Assembly: GCA_030407005.1 (NCBI GenBank)
Contig: JAUDYN010000001.1
Span: 1,364,001-1,428,000, forward strand
Source: Desarmillaria ectypa
Taxonomy: Eukaryota; Basidiomycota; Agaricomycetes; Agaricales; Physalacriaceae
DNA length: 64,000 nucleotides
Reading direction: 5' to 3'
Positions 35,805-47,102 of the stretch are shown here, piece by piece (the stretch's first letter is position 1; each line of letters opens with the position of its first letter). Position numbers and translations under genes: made by a program. Under the pieces are notes generated by a model. The model did not search any database. It was not told the DNA's origin and saw only the letters and a program-made list of their open reading frames with translations.

Positions 35805-36473
35805 CCGGCGCGATCCTTCTCTGCGATATCATCTTGCTCAGTTGCTACCAACGCATGTTCGAATGGTTAATACGGAATACAGTACATTCAATGCTGTAAC
35901 CTTCCTGTACAAATAGTTGGTAAAACTTGATTGAATGCTACCACTAGGTCTGGCTGGCGACGTGTTTTTTTTAATTTAGCGACGTTCATCTTACGGAACA
36001 GTTGTACTTCTATCAATGACTCTCCCTAATTCCGGAGCACTTCGACTCGCTTACCGTTGTTCCCTTACAAACTCTGGCTGCTGAACTTCAACTTTGCGGC
36101 CTCCGTAGCAGCTCTAGATCTCTCCTCAATTATTCCACGAGCCACGGACTGCTTCCCTGCTAACTGTGATTACTGCTGACTTACACGTTGGTACGGCTGC
36201 CCGGATGTCGTGTCGCTAACTTTGGTAGTAAGCTCGAACTTAAGGTGACTTCACCGGCGTTCATATATAACCAGTTGCCGGAAAGCATTCTGCCCGCCGT
36301 GAGCACCGTCCGAGGCAGCAATGACTACCAAATGTATAAAGTAACTCGTCTTTTACCTCAAATGCATTCTCTCTCTGCTCATGGATTTTCTATGGTTCTC
36401 CGTACTTGCTTGGGTTTATATTTCGCCACTCTGTCCATCGGGCACGCCTTTCGGCGCAAAGTGCTTCGAGAGC

Positions 36474-38454
36474 AAACATGCCTTTTGGATGCCGATGATT
36501 TGGATGTCAGACTTGCAGCGGGAAAAATCGAGGGCACTGCCGTCATCTGTGGCGGAAGGTATTCGACGCCTGTATCTTGATCTCTCTGCGACGTTCTGAC
36601 TTTGATTTTTTAGTGTTGGGTATCTTACTACAGCGCGCGTATGCCACGACCAATTTGAACAAGTCGTTATTGTCGATCCAGAAGCATGGTTGAATTATCT
36701 GCATCCTCAGCGTGCTGAATCAAAGAACCAAGAAAACAAACGTTCTCGAGTCATGCAGTACAATTCTCTGCACGGTAAGATCAGATGGTCAGATGGCCTT
36801 GTACCCTCTCATTTCAAGGGTGACACCTATCCCGCAGTCCTGCTGGCGATGGGGTACATTGTTCTGTCCAAACCATTCCCCAATCTTGATAAAGAATGTA
36901 AGGTGTGCGGCATAAGGCAGGAGTGACCTCCAGTCTGACTACGGTTTACATTATTCACTATTTCATACATAGAATTAGCTCCAATGATTCTCATCCGGTA
37001 ACCGTATCCAGTCCCCGGTAGCAGAGTATGGAGGTTTGCTTCCCAAGACCACATACGCCGTCCGTGCTGGACTCGAAACACCCATACGAATATTCGTCAA
37101 ATCACGGGCACGGTCACCAGCGTCTCTCGAGATGGAGGAGGCCCTCAATTCCTCAAATCAGTAACAGTATGAACACCCCTATGAACATACCTGCCACACT
37201 CGTCGTCAGTAAGGCTAATACCGTGACGATGCAGAAAGCTGCGCTCAAAATTATTTCCCAGATTGTACGGGCCCAGCAGCTGCAGGCTAGGACGGGAAGG
37301 ATATGGCTTTGCTGACAGGTACACCAAGAACCAGCTTCCCCTCGACAAACTGAAGATCACCTACGATCAAAAACTTCACTGCTCGACGCTCCAATTCCGT
37401 GTCCCCCCTGAACTTAGGAGGAGACTACCAGGCCTTCCGGTGCCATACGATGAATGCGGTATGATTTACTGCCTCTTCACAGACTCCGCCAAGGACTACC
37501 GTATCATGTATTCCCAGCGCGTGGATGGAGACTTCCGTAAGCGTGCGGTGTTCTCCCAGAATCCATTCAAACTGACACTGTCCAGGTCAGGTTTCCTTCC
37601 TGGCCTGAGGAGAGTGCGAGCTTCCAACAACCCTTGAAGAGGTCAAGGCTTGCGCTCGCAGTTTGGTCACCCAAAAGCCGATTCCCCAGACGCTCTTTGA
37701 TATGTTGGACGCGTTGAAGGAAGTGGAAGGTAGTCGAGTCGGTTTTCGTAGGGTTTTTGATCAATTCCAGCGAGAACTTGGTACTTATATAATAAATTTA
37801 TATCAGATACAAGGCGGTAAATCCGCCTTCCAACTGGGTAGCCCTTGGTGATAGCGTCATGAGAGTTAATCCCATCTATGGGTACGTCTATCAAATTCTC
37901 TCTTCTTTCCGGAAATTGACAGCGGACATAACAGACAGGGTTGCATGAAAGCTTTCTTCGGTACTCTTTGTCTAAACACGCTGCTCCAGAACTTGACCGC
38001 GATTCCCAGGGGATTTTCCAAGAAACACTTTGACGTACATGCGGCCAAGGTCGTACCGCCTTTTTGTGTATTCAACAGATAGAAGTTGAATATGGTGATC
38101 CCTAGGTATGCAACAAAATCGGGCGGTAAGCGCGTATTATCAATAGTTATTCTCATAGTTAACTTATTTTTCTTAGATTACGCGTACCCAACGACGGCTC
38201 CTGTCGCCGGGGAGGCATCAGTCAAAGGCTCCTGGCTTCGTTGGTATACTAAAAAAATTTATGCCGTAGCTTTCGATCCAAGTTCAATGCATTTGATTCA
38301 GGTCTATGCAGTCATTTGACGCAAGCAACAGGATGCCCAAGCCAGTTCAGCTATTTGGCACTCCAGAGTACTTTTCGCCCCTTCGATTGATATTTTCCAA
38401 TTCGGCCTCATCCTCAAAGTTCTTTGGAGTGCGATCAAAGGCCAGAAGGCATGA
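36474..38454 (+). pseudogene. FAD-dependent monooxygenase-like gene, broken
   Basis: Belongs to a basidiomycete family of FAD/NAD(P)-binding monooxygenase-like proteins. Landmarks in order: TAVICGGS plus VGYLTTARVCHDQFE (nucleotide-binding start, split by an intron at about 36559-36614), VDPEAWL, RSRVMQYNSLH, VAEYGGLLPKTTYAVRAGLE, NCTGPAAAG, LGREGYGFADRY, LPVPYDECGMIYCLF, DYRIMYSQRVDGDF, LPTTLEEVKACARSLVTQK, WVALGDSVMRVNPIYG (the FAD-phosphate motif) and YAYPTTAPVAGE. Several introns can be placed cleanly. Two lesions cannot: near 37290 a base is missing between GPAAAG and LGREGYG, and near 37612 the expected TGG of a FLAWGE-like motif is TGA. One or two further joins near 36920 and 38070 need non-standard splicing. 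Recently dead, or alive only if these are assembly errors. The start is uncertain. Confidence 0.75.
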
Positions 38455-38686
38455 AACTGCTGCTACAATCCAGATTTCCTTGCCATTCATTTAGCCCAAT
38501 CTTGTCGGAACACTGCATGCCTTACCATTCTTGAATACACGAATCTTCATTTATCAATTGAATGATTATTAGCACCTAGCTCTCACATAAAAATTTGAGA
38601 CGTGTTATTTCTCGCACCATGCAAACACGATACGTCGTCGATAATTACGAACATAAAGATATGAAAAGAAAACAGATAAGATACAT

Positions 38687-40226
38687 CTATTCGTATGAAA
38701 CGCCATTCAAAAGCCCTTTACTATCCTTCTTCTGCGGAGTCTGGTAAGCTTCCAATGTCTCCAGCACATGAGGAATCACGTCTTTATGAACGTCCTTTCC
38801 CCATAAAATGTCCAAGTGCTCATATCCTGACAACTTCTTAACAACGACGTGTTTTGGTAGCTGCTCCACCATGACGTCAACATCAACCAAACTGTCCTGG
38901 TCTCCATACAGCAACACAATGGGAGTCACAATGTTCTTCGTAGGAAACCTTGCGGGCCTGTACGTGCGCATTGTTGTCCATGTCACCGGTGACATACTTG
39001 ACAGATCGTCATCGTACATCAGGAATGCACCGGTCCGCATGATCTGGAACCAGTGCACGACAGCCTTGACAGAGGCGAAAGAGTACAAATGTGCATAGGC
39101 GCATATCTTCTGGTACTGCGAGATGTTGCAACTGCGCCAGTTGAATAAAACGATGAGCGATGTGTCGATCACGGATGCAAATATTGGAGGGTACAGGATA
39201 GCTTGCCACATCGTTGCTGAAGAGAGAATAGATTTACGGCCGAAGAAGAGATAGACGAGGGTCGGTCTGCAAAAATGTAAATAAGATAAGCAGAAGTCAG
39301 TTGTGAATTTCTGACATACGAAGCTTTCATGAGACCGTCTACGATAGGTTGTGCAAGGCCAGCGGGGCTGACAGCGGGCGCAAGAGCGATGAAGACATTG
39401 ACTTTTTCGTTTAGCTGGGGGTGTATACTGAGCGCAGCGAATGCCTGTGCGGTGCCCTGACTGAAACCTATGTAACTAAGTTTTGAGGACTTGGTGATAT
39501 CCAGAATATAATGTATGGAATCAGGAATGTCGTGCCAAGCGAAGTCATCGATACTGCGAGCCAATGAGCGTAGTTGACAATTCAAGGACAAGATGCATAC
39601 CTGAAGTCCCAAAACTTTGACGAGTTCGGGTTATGGTGTATTGATTTCTTGGAGTATTTGTTGCCTCTGAGCCTGACTGAGAAACATGCTTATTAGAGTG
39701 AAAGAAATACTCACCGATTGTTTCCCAGCCAAACATCGTAACCATTCTCGACGAGAATGAATGGAATACAGCGTTCGGCGTCAGTGAGACAGACCCATAC
39801 CTCGCTGTTCATCAAGAGACCATGATGAAGATACACAACGGGATTTCCTGTGCTCGTTCCAGGTCTTGTATTTTGTTTTCCTGCTTTCGAAGGCAGACGA
39901 TGGAGGCCGAGCAGGTATCCGTCCTTTGTCAACACGACATGTTCCTCCGGTATATATCCGTAAATATCGCAGAGCTCCCAGAAATCTCTGGCATGCAGAA
40001 CGCGATCTGAAGCCTTCTTTTCTGGAGTCTTTCCTTTGGGAGGTACAACTATGTACTTGAAGAGAGCCCGAGAGCGTCGGTAGAACCAATTGATGACAGG
40101 TTTTGGAAGAAAGAGGATGACCAGACGAAGGAGATTTTCGAGAGTAAGGAATAGAAAACCGAGAACAAGGGCAGTGTACTCTAGCAGAGACAGGCGACCG
40201 ATGAATGGAACACGAACCATACCCAA
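38687..40226 (-). CDS. Steryl ester hydrolase-type lipase (alpha/beta hydrolase)
   Basis: Membrane-anchored lipase of the acid-lipase family that includes yeast Tgl1/Yeh1/Yeh2, which cleave steryl esters at lipid droplets or the plasma membrane. Exons 39715-40226, 39601-39666, 39320-39553 and 38687-39266 join in phase to 463 residues. Residues about 12-45 are a long hydrophobic anchor (LEYTALVLGFLFLTLENLLRL). Then come the AB-lipase segment (IYGYIPEEHVVLTKDGYLL), the oxyanion-hole motif LHHGLL, GNKYSKKSI, the nucleophile elbow GFSQG, the acid in LYGDQDSLVD and the histidine in LSGYEHLDILWG. All three catalytic residues are present. The intron donors are GTGAGT, GTATGC and GTATGT. Substrate preference cannot be told from sequence. 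Confidence 0.88.
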
Positions 40227-40479
40227 GTCGGCCTATAGTATGGTAAGAGGGAAAGAGAGGAATGAGACCACTCGGCTATCACATGAAAAGGGTTCGGAGA
40301 ATCGGACCGAAGCCGGCAACTCAGTCGGGATGCTATAGCGTCACATCCCACATACTTACTTTTGTACATAGGCATTCCTCTCATGTATACGTGGAGGTGA
40401 TATCACCCGTGTTGATTAACCGTGTCATGCAGCGCAACGTGAAGCAATGAGGGTATCTAAAACGTAAATTCTATTAACT

Positions 40480-42116
40480 CTAGGCACCTAACTTAGTCCT
40501 CTTAGTCCTCTTCACCCAAGCGTCAACATCCTCCTTCTCAATAGAAATTTCGTGCACAGATGCGAGATGCCTCCGGAGGTCATACGCTCGGCGGAACACA
40601 TAATCGCAGTTTCCTGTGCTCAGAGCACCATTATACGGTAAACCGGCCTCCTGCACCCTAGGATACGGACATGGAAGTGTATTTGGAGACATCTCCAACT
40701 TCTTCTTCGCCTGCTGTTTGTAAAAATTGCCTGTAAGGACGTCGATGTCGAATTCGGTCATCTCTTCGTCTTCGGACGAAGATGACTCTTCGTATTCCGA
40801 GAGAGACTCCTCGTCAGAAGAGGCATGCACTTTTGCCAAGTGGCGTTGGAGGAGGTGTTTGTATCCAAACGCACGCTTGCAGTCTTCATGAGGACAGACA
40901 TGGTCTCTTCTACAAAGATGGGCGACGTTGTGATGTGCCGTCAGAGCCTTTTTCTGGGATAAGGAGTTAGGTATGGGCTTGTGCATTTGGAAAGTAGAAA
41001 CATACGGATTTGAAGTCTTTTCCACAATGCTCGATATCACACTTCCAGTCCCGGCCAAGCTCTCCGCCACGCCGTCTCTTGCGAGGGGGTTCGTTTGCTT
41101 CTAGTTGAGCTTCGGCGTCCCATTCCAGGTGGAGCTTCTCGTGTGCTCTCAGGCCCTTCTGAGTAGAAAACGTTTTGCCGTTACAGGAGGGATGTGCGCA
41201 GGTTGGAGGATGCGCAGTGCGGATATGGTGTTGCAGAGAAGACCATGTAGGATAATATATGGGCGACTGGCCTGAGGCGGCGAGGCAATTCTGATGTACG
41301 CATGTGTACCGCTTGTCTACGGAGGCGATTCAGGCAGGAAGCAGTATAAACTCTACGAGAAGCTCACCATCATGAACCTTGCTATGGGTATGTAAATGTT
41401 GCTTGGTATGAAAAGATTTCGTACAGCCTTGATGAGTGCATTGAAAGGGTTTCGTTCCAGGGGGTGCATGCGTAGTACAGATATGCGTCCGCAGATGATG
41501 GTGCTTCATAAAAGCTTCACCACAGCCCGGTTCAGAACACTGAACACCGCTGTCAAGATCGCTCAATAAAATACAAAGGGGACTCACAGTAAACTTTTTA
41601 GCACCATTGTGCCAAGTCATATGTGCACGGAGATGCTGGCTAGTCCAAAACCGCTTCCTGCAATTTTGCACTTCGCATACCAAGGGCCTTGAAGATTCAG
41701 GTAGGTGGCTTCGAGCATGTGCCTGCAGATGAGTCTCTCTAAGATACGATTTATTGCACGTATCACAGACGAACGGTCGCTGAATTCGAATTTCAGTGCA
41801 CGGATGACACGCTCAGAACTGAAAGACGGACTTGGCCTGTATGCGACCGTTCGTGTTCCTCTAGACGCGAGGGTTTCGTGTATCCCTTGTCGCAACCAGC
41901 AAAGGTACATCTATATATATTTTTCGTGTAGTTGACTAGTTCTCCATTGACAAGAATAGGCTTGGAAATAATATCGGATTTGTTCGTTGACGGCAGCTCA
42001 TATTCCGAGTCGGTATGGGCTGGTTCTGGACTGGAAGCAAGATGAAGAACAAAATCTTTTGCCGGACGGGACTTTCGTTTCCCTAGAACAGTAGGTTGAA
42101 CAAGCGTCTCTGTCAT
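40480..42116 (-). CDS. Transcription factor IIIA-like C2H2 zinc finger protein
   Basis: Multi-finger protein of the TFIIIA type, which binds the internal control region of 5S rRNA genes and recruits TFIIIC/TFIIIB. The first exon (ending about 41868) holds a basic head with GKRKSRPAK and finger 1 (YRCTFAGCDKGYTKPSRLEEHERSH). Intron-separated exons then encode further fingers: FVCDTCNKSYLRETHLQAHARSH, CEVQNCRKRFWTSQHLRAHMTWH, CSEPGCGEAF with HHHLRTHICTTH, CTHQGCTKSFHTKQHLHTHSKVH, YTCVHQNCL, CAHPSCNGKTFSTQKGLRAHEKLH, CDIEHCGKDFKSKKALTAHHNVAH, CPHEDCKRAFGYKHLLQRHLAKVH and, after an acidic insert (DEESLSEYEESSSSEDEEM), a last finger CDYVFRRAYDLRRHLASVH. About nine to ten fingers agree with TFIIIA. 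It is divergently placed to the membrane-protein gene at 42.4 kb. Confidence 0.85.
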
Positions 42117-42408
42117 TGTCGCCGTCGAGTAAGACGCGACTTGAGGACAAATTTATTTCACCAAGTTTGACGTGGAAGCTGTCGACAAGCAAACACTGCA
42201 AACGTCATCGACGGCTACACTTCGCCAGTGGCGTTAAGGTGCACTGCTGGATATATAGCCCACACATGTAATCTGCATGTAATGGTATCTCCTTACCCAG
42301 AACATTGATGAAGTGAAAGAATGGGATCTTGTGCGTATTTTCCCCATTTTTAACTGTCCGAGGCCAACTTGAAGCCTTAGTTTTTCAGGATTGCGGACCA
42401 GCCTATAG

Positions 42409-43070
42409 GTGAGTACCCCCAGAAAAGCCATTTCGAAATTTCAATTCGAACATAAATCTAGTTCGACTCCCACATCTACAGACTATGGTGAACAGTGTGT
42501 AACAAACTTTGCCAAACTCATTGGTGTGATTATGGGTGTATGTGCGTACAAATTCGTTACTGAAAGACGTCCTTGGGTCCTTACCATTCATTCTCTTCAG
42601 TTGTGGGACTTGTACTCATTTCCGCGATGTTTACGTGTCTTCGGAGAAGACGCTCAAGAACTTCCCTGGCAAAGTATCACCTTGCACCATTATCAGCACC
42701 GGTTCCTTGGCCATCGACACAGTTCACCCCTGCTCCCGCTCCCCCCCCCCCTCCAGTTTACCCCCCACCACCGTCCTATCAGCAGCCAACAGCCCAACTT
42801 GATAATGCATTTCCCTCACCGGCGCCTGCTCAATCAAATAATCCATTCCGCAGATATCCATTCACTGAGGCTGTATCCCGTTCTGCAGCTCCAGAAGCAC
42901 AACATACGACCTCTCAGGCGCTTGCAGATGATCCTTATGATTTTCATGCTGTAGCTCATAGCCAGCAGGCTGCGGTCCTTGCTAAATACTCTCGGACCTC
43001 TAACAGCAATCGGCTGTCTGAATCCGCTGGCTCCTCGGCCGAGCCGCGACCCCCTTCATATACTCACTGA
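42409..43070 (+). CDS. Single-pass membrane protein with Pro-rich tail, copy 1
   Basis: An exon ending in KLIGVIMG (about 42535) joins over a 65-base intron to VGLVLISAMFTCLRRRRS. Together these make one transmembrane helix with a strongly basic cytoplasmic edge, the layout of Mid2/SKG6-like fungal surface proteins (Ser/Thr-rich outside, membrane helix, disordered inside). The cytoplasmic part is Pro-rich (FTPAPAPPPPPVYPPPPSYQQP) and contains one unit of a roughly 60-residue motif (QLDNAFPSPAPAQSNNPFRR ... DDPYDFHAVAHSQQ). It ends SSAEPRPPSYTH, reminiscent of PPxY. The 5' end is unclear: an ATG at 42409 opens the exon, but an upstream exon with a signal peptide is possible. It shares a roughly 290-base divergent promoter with TFIIIA. 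Function unknown. Confidence 0.65.
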
Positions 43071-43074
43071 ACCG

Positions 43075-43496
43075 TTTCTGTTTATCGGAGGGGCTATCGT
43101 TTATACCAACTTAAGCTGTATCAAACACTTCATTTATGCTTTTGCCGTGTCCCCCTTGCCCAATACTTGGGTAATCGTATTGCTATCAAGTTTAGAATAC
43201 CAACTAACTCTTCATACCATGGTACATTTCTAGTCGTATTCTATTCTGCCGCTAGCCACCAGAAAAAGGATGACACTAGATTCGCATCAAGTATTTTCGG
43301 CTGATCGCAGTGCTTGCTTAGTCAAGAACACGAAGACATACATAACGAGGATACATTCTCCGTACTACTTAATGCCGCGCGTAAACGACCTGTGCATATC
43401 TAATTCAAATACAATAATCTACTCCATGCTTCCGACTTGCTCGATAATACCCTTCGCCTTCAGCTTAGCTTGATGTTCCTCAACTTCGTCTAGTCA
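43075..43496 (-). pseudogene. 3' stub of glucosamine-6-phosphate deaminase gene (duplication remnant)
   Basis: The last 65 bases correspond on the minus strand to the final exon of the intact gene at 45.6 kb, including the terminal codons for GIIEQVGSME and the stop. The 3' flank down to about 43,080 corresponds to 45,170-45,590. Nothing upstream of the last exon is present, so it cannot be functional. It marks the right-hand limit of one duplicated unit. Confidence 0.7.
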
Positions 43497-43497
43497 G

Positions 43498-43806
43498 CTA
43501 CGCGAAAAAAAATATGTAGACGCATATTCGCAGGGACACATGAAACCCTCGTGTCTATAGGAATACGAACGGTCGCATACAGGCCAGGTCCGTCTTTCAG
43601 CTCTGAGCCCGTCATTGATGCACTGAAATTCAAATTCATTGCCCGTTCATCTGTTATACGTGCAATAAATCTTATCTTAGAGCGACCCATCTGCAGGCAC
43701 ATGCTCAAAGCCGCCTACCTGAATCTTCAAGACCCTTTGTATGCGAAGTGCGAAATTGCATTTTTGGACTAGCCAGCATCTCCGTGCACATACAATTTGG
43801 CACAAA
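43498..43806 (+). pseudogene. Inverted fragment of the TFIIIA-like gene
   Basis: On the plus strand this segment corresponds to about 41,612-41,935 of the minus-strand TFIIIA gene: the end of finger 1, the first intron and fingers 2-3. The copy keeps the block gaacggtcgcatacaggcca and the surroundings of the intron, but substitutions and a deletion near 43,522 remove the first zinc-binding cysteine region. It is a non-functional scrap lying in opposite orientation to its source. Confidence 0.75.
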
Positions 43807-44220
43807 CTAGTCTGTAGGGCCTGGTTCTGGACTAAAATCTATTGCCAGACGAGTTTCGTTTCCCTATAACAGTTGACTCTTGGACAAACTTTTTCCACCA
43901 AGTTTGACGCGGAAGCTGTCGACAAGTAAAACAACGTTATCGTTTGCTTTCCGACTAGGTCACCCATCCAATGGCGTTAAGATGCAGATACTTATCATTA
44001 GTACGTAGATCCGCACATGGTCGAACAGTTTCACCTTTCCCAGAACGTTGATGAAGTAAAAGAATGTCTTGTGCGTATTTCCCCCAATATTAGCTGCATG
44101 GGGCTAACCCGAAGTTTTAAGTTTTTCAGGATTGCGGACCAGCCAGTTCTGGGTGAGTACCTTCCTGAAAAGCAATATCAAAACTTCAATTTGAACGTAG
44201 ATCTAGTTCAAGTTTGACTA

Positions 44221-45164
44221 CCGATAGTGCTAGTCAACAATGTGTAATAAACTCTGGCAGACTCATTGGTGTGATCATAGGAGGTGTGTACAAATTCATC
44301 GCTGAAGGACCCCTCGGATCCTAACCATTCTTCCCAGTTGTTGGACTTGTGCTCATCTCCGCGATTGCGACGTTTCTGAGGAGACGACGAACTTCCATGG
44401 CCAACTATCCCCTTGCCCAGTTACCAGCACCGGTTCCTTGGCCATCGGCACAATTCAGTCCTGCTCCTCCCCCTCCAGTTTACGTTCCAATGTCGTTTTA
44501 TCAGCAGCAAGTGGTCCAATCGGACAATTCCTTGCCTTCACCGGCACCTGCTCAATCAAATAATCAATTCCGCGTTGTATTCCCTCCTACGTCTCCAGAA
44601 GCACAGCGTACGACCTCTCATGCGCTGGCAGATGGTCCTTATAATTCCCATGCCGTGGACCACCGCTCCCATCAGCAACCAGTAGTCCGACTAGACAACG
44701 CCTTCCCCTCACCAGCACCCCCCGTTCAATCAAATAATCAATTCCATAGATATCCACCCACCGAGAATGTATCCCCTCCTGCGTCTTCAGAAGCACGGCG
44801 TACGAGCTCTCAGGTACCGTCAGATGATCCTTATAATTCCCATGCTGTGACCCATCGCCCCCATCAGCAGTCCGTGGTCCAACCGGACAATGTCTTTCCC
44901 ACGGCTCTTCAATCAAATAATCCATTCCGCAGATATCCACTCACTGAGACTGTATCCCCTCTGGTGTCTCCAGAAGCACCTCCTGTGTCCTCAGATGCAC
45001 CGCGTACGACCACTCAGGCAGATGATCCTTATGATTCCTATGCTGTAGCCCATCGCCAGCAAGCTGCGGTGCTGGCTAAATACTCTCGGACCTCTAACAA
45101 CAATCAGCTGTCTGAATCCGCTGCCTCCTCGGTCGAGCTGCAGCCGCCTCCATATACTAGATAG
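44221..45164 (+). CDS. Single-pass membrane protein with Pro-rich tail, copy 2 (expanded repeats)
   Basis: Paralogue of the gene at 42.4 kb created by a local duplication: 43,810-45,170 resembles 42,010-43,080 throughout, including promoter and intron. The membrane helix (LIGVIIGG joined to VVGLVLISAIATFLRRRRTS) is kept. The first exon has changed more and carries a stop upstream of 44,221, so the N-terminus is unclear. The cytoplasmic region contains about three tandem copies of the roughly 60-residue unit (QSDNSLPSPAPAQSNNQFR, RLDNAFPSPAPPVQSNNQF, QPDNVFPTALQSNNPFRR, each followed by a DDPYNSHAV-like segment), where copy 1 has one. It ends SSVELQPPPYTR. The tail from 44349 is open over 271 codons. 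Function unknown. Confidence 0.6.
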
Positions 45165-45590
45165 GTTTCGGTGATATCTCGCTGAACCGTTTCTATTTAT
45201 CGGATGGTTTCATCCGCCTTTTGGCCATGTCTCCTTCTCCCATCAAGTGCTTGGATAGCTGTATTGCTTTCAAGCTCATAATATCTCTCTCCCCATGAGT
45301 CTTCATACCATTGTACTTTTCTAGTCGTACTTATTCTGCCGCTGTCCATCAGAAAAGGGATGTCATTGTCAATCGTGGGTCCGCATCAAGATGTTTTTCA
45401 GCTGCTCCATCGTAGTGCCTATTCAAAAGGCCCTAAAACGAAGATACACATAACGAAAACCAATTTATTCATCTATTAAATACACATTCGATAGATCTAA
45501 ACGAAACGCTCTATGTGATACATTCTCCGTATAGTCTTACTGGCTTAACGCTTGTAAATAACCGTGCATATTGAATTCAAATACAATGAT

Positions 45591-46811
45591 CTACTCCATG
45601 CTTCCGACCTGCTCGACGATACCCTTCGCCTTCAGCTTAGCTTGATGCTCCTCGACTTCGTCCTGTACGCGTTCGATAGATTTGAAATACTTGACGGTTT
45701 TGACGTGTAACTCTATTTAAAAGCAGTCAGAACTCATTTTCTCTCGAACGGATTTGGGGACAGACCAGCTGTGGCGTCCTCGTCGACAACAATAAGTGCC
45801 CAAGGATGGAGCTGAAGAGCAGAGAGGGTCCACAGATGGTTGACGCCCTCCTCTACCGCGCAAAATCAGTCCTATATTAGAACAACGAGATATGGTGGGA
45901 CTCACCAATCGCTTTGCTCAACGCCAAAGCCTTCCTCTGCCCTGTAACTACGACCACGACCTCTCTAGCATCCAGAACGGTCGCTACACCGACGGTCAAT
46001 GCCATATGAGGAACAGAATCGATATCGTTGTTGAAGAAACGCGCATTAGCGAGAATGGTGCCATACGCGAGAGTCTTGATACGAGTCCTCGAAGCAAGAG
46101 AAGAGCCAGGTTCCTACCGACCGAAAAGAGTGAGACAATGTCATGAAGACTAGATTGCACTTGCATTGAAAGCGATGTGCCCGTCCTCTCCGATACCTCC
46201 CAGGAAGAGTTCTATCCCTCCGAATGATTTGATCTTCTCCTCGTACGCTTTACATTCAGCGATAAGGTCAGTGGCGTTGCCGTTCAGGATATGCACATTC
46301 TCCGGGAGCATATCCACTGTCAACGAAGTCATTAGTACTTTCTCATCAGCGTTTGAACCAACACACCATGCGAAAAGAACTCTCGGAACATGAATGTGTG
46401 GTAAGACTCGGAGTGATCGCGCGGAATCCCGACGTATTCGTCCATATTAAACGTTACGACATTTTTGAAGCTATGGAGTTGATGAGATTCTGAAGAAGGT
46501 CGTATAAAACATGACGAACGATAGTTTTCCGTCTTTAACGAGTTGGATAAGAGCTTTGTAGGTGGGGATTGGGGATGATCCGGTGGGTAACCCAAGGACG
46601 AAGGGCTTTCCAGGCGTAGGTGCAAAATTATTGATGCTGGAAATATTTGTAAGGAATAGTTCTCCTACTAGCTGAGACCGTATTAGGCGTACCGTTTGCA
46701 GATGTAATTGGCGATGTAGTCGCCGACGGCAGACGGATCTTGACGAACGATCAGACCTGTACCGCGAAGTTAATCAAAGCCAAGGTTAGAAATGCAAATA
46801 AACAGACGCAT
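45591..46811 (-). CDS. NAG1: Glucosamine-6-phosphate deaminase (isomerase)
   Basis: Converts glucosamine-6-phosphate to fructose-6-phosphate and ammonia, the last step of N-acetylglucosamine use. The start is taken at 46811, where ATG plus one base forms a four-base coding exon. A 51-base intron (46757-46807, donor GTCTGT, branch-like CTAAC) brings in the rest to give [20 protein letters not shown], which agrees with the family N-terminus. Later exons show [37 protein letters not shown], the catalytic region [63 protein letters not shown] and DEDATAGL. The C-terminus is [20 protein letters not shown] to the stop at 45591. At least five introns are present. Divergent to the UPF0029 gene with 291 bases between the two start codons. 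Confidence 0.9.
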
Positions 46812-47102
46812 GGTGGTGGTGGTGGTGGGTGAGATAAAGACCTAGGTGACGGGTATTTATGGTATTATATACTGTCTCGAGTCGGCATTTCCGGGACAGT
46901 CGAATTGGACCTCGTGAACCTACCTGCTTCTAGCCTGGTACAACCTGTATAAAGGCAACACAGAAACCTGTGATTTTCCCGGATCACAATTGGTCCAATG
47001 AACAACGTGTCTGAGAATGCAGAGGTAGCGCAGTAGAATTCGTCGGATCTTCCGGTCCGGTTGTGGCCGCGACTCAATCATTTTCCATCACGGCTCCATT
47101 TG

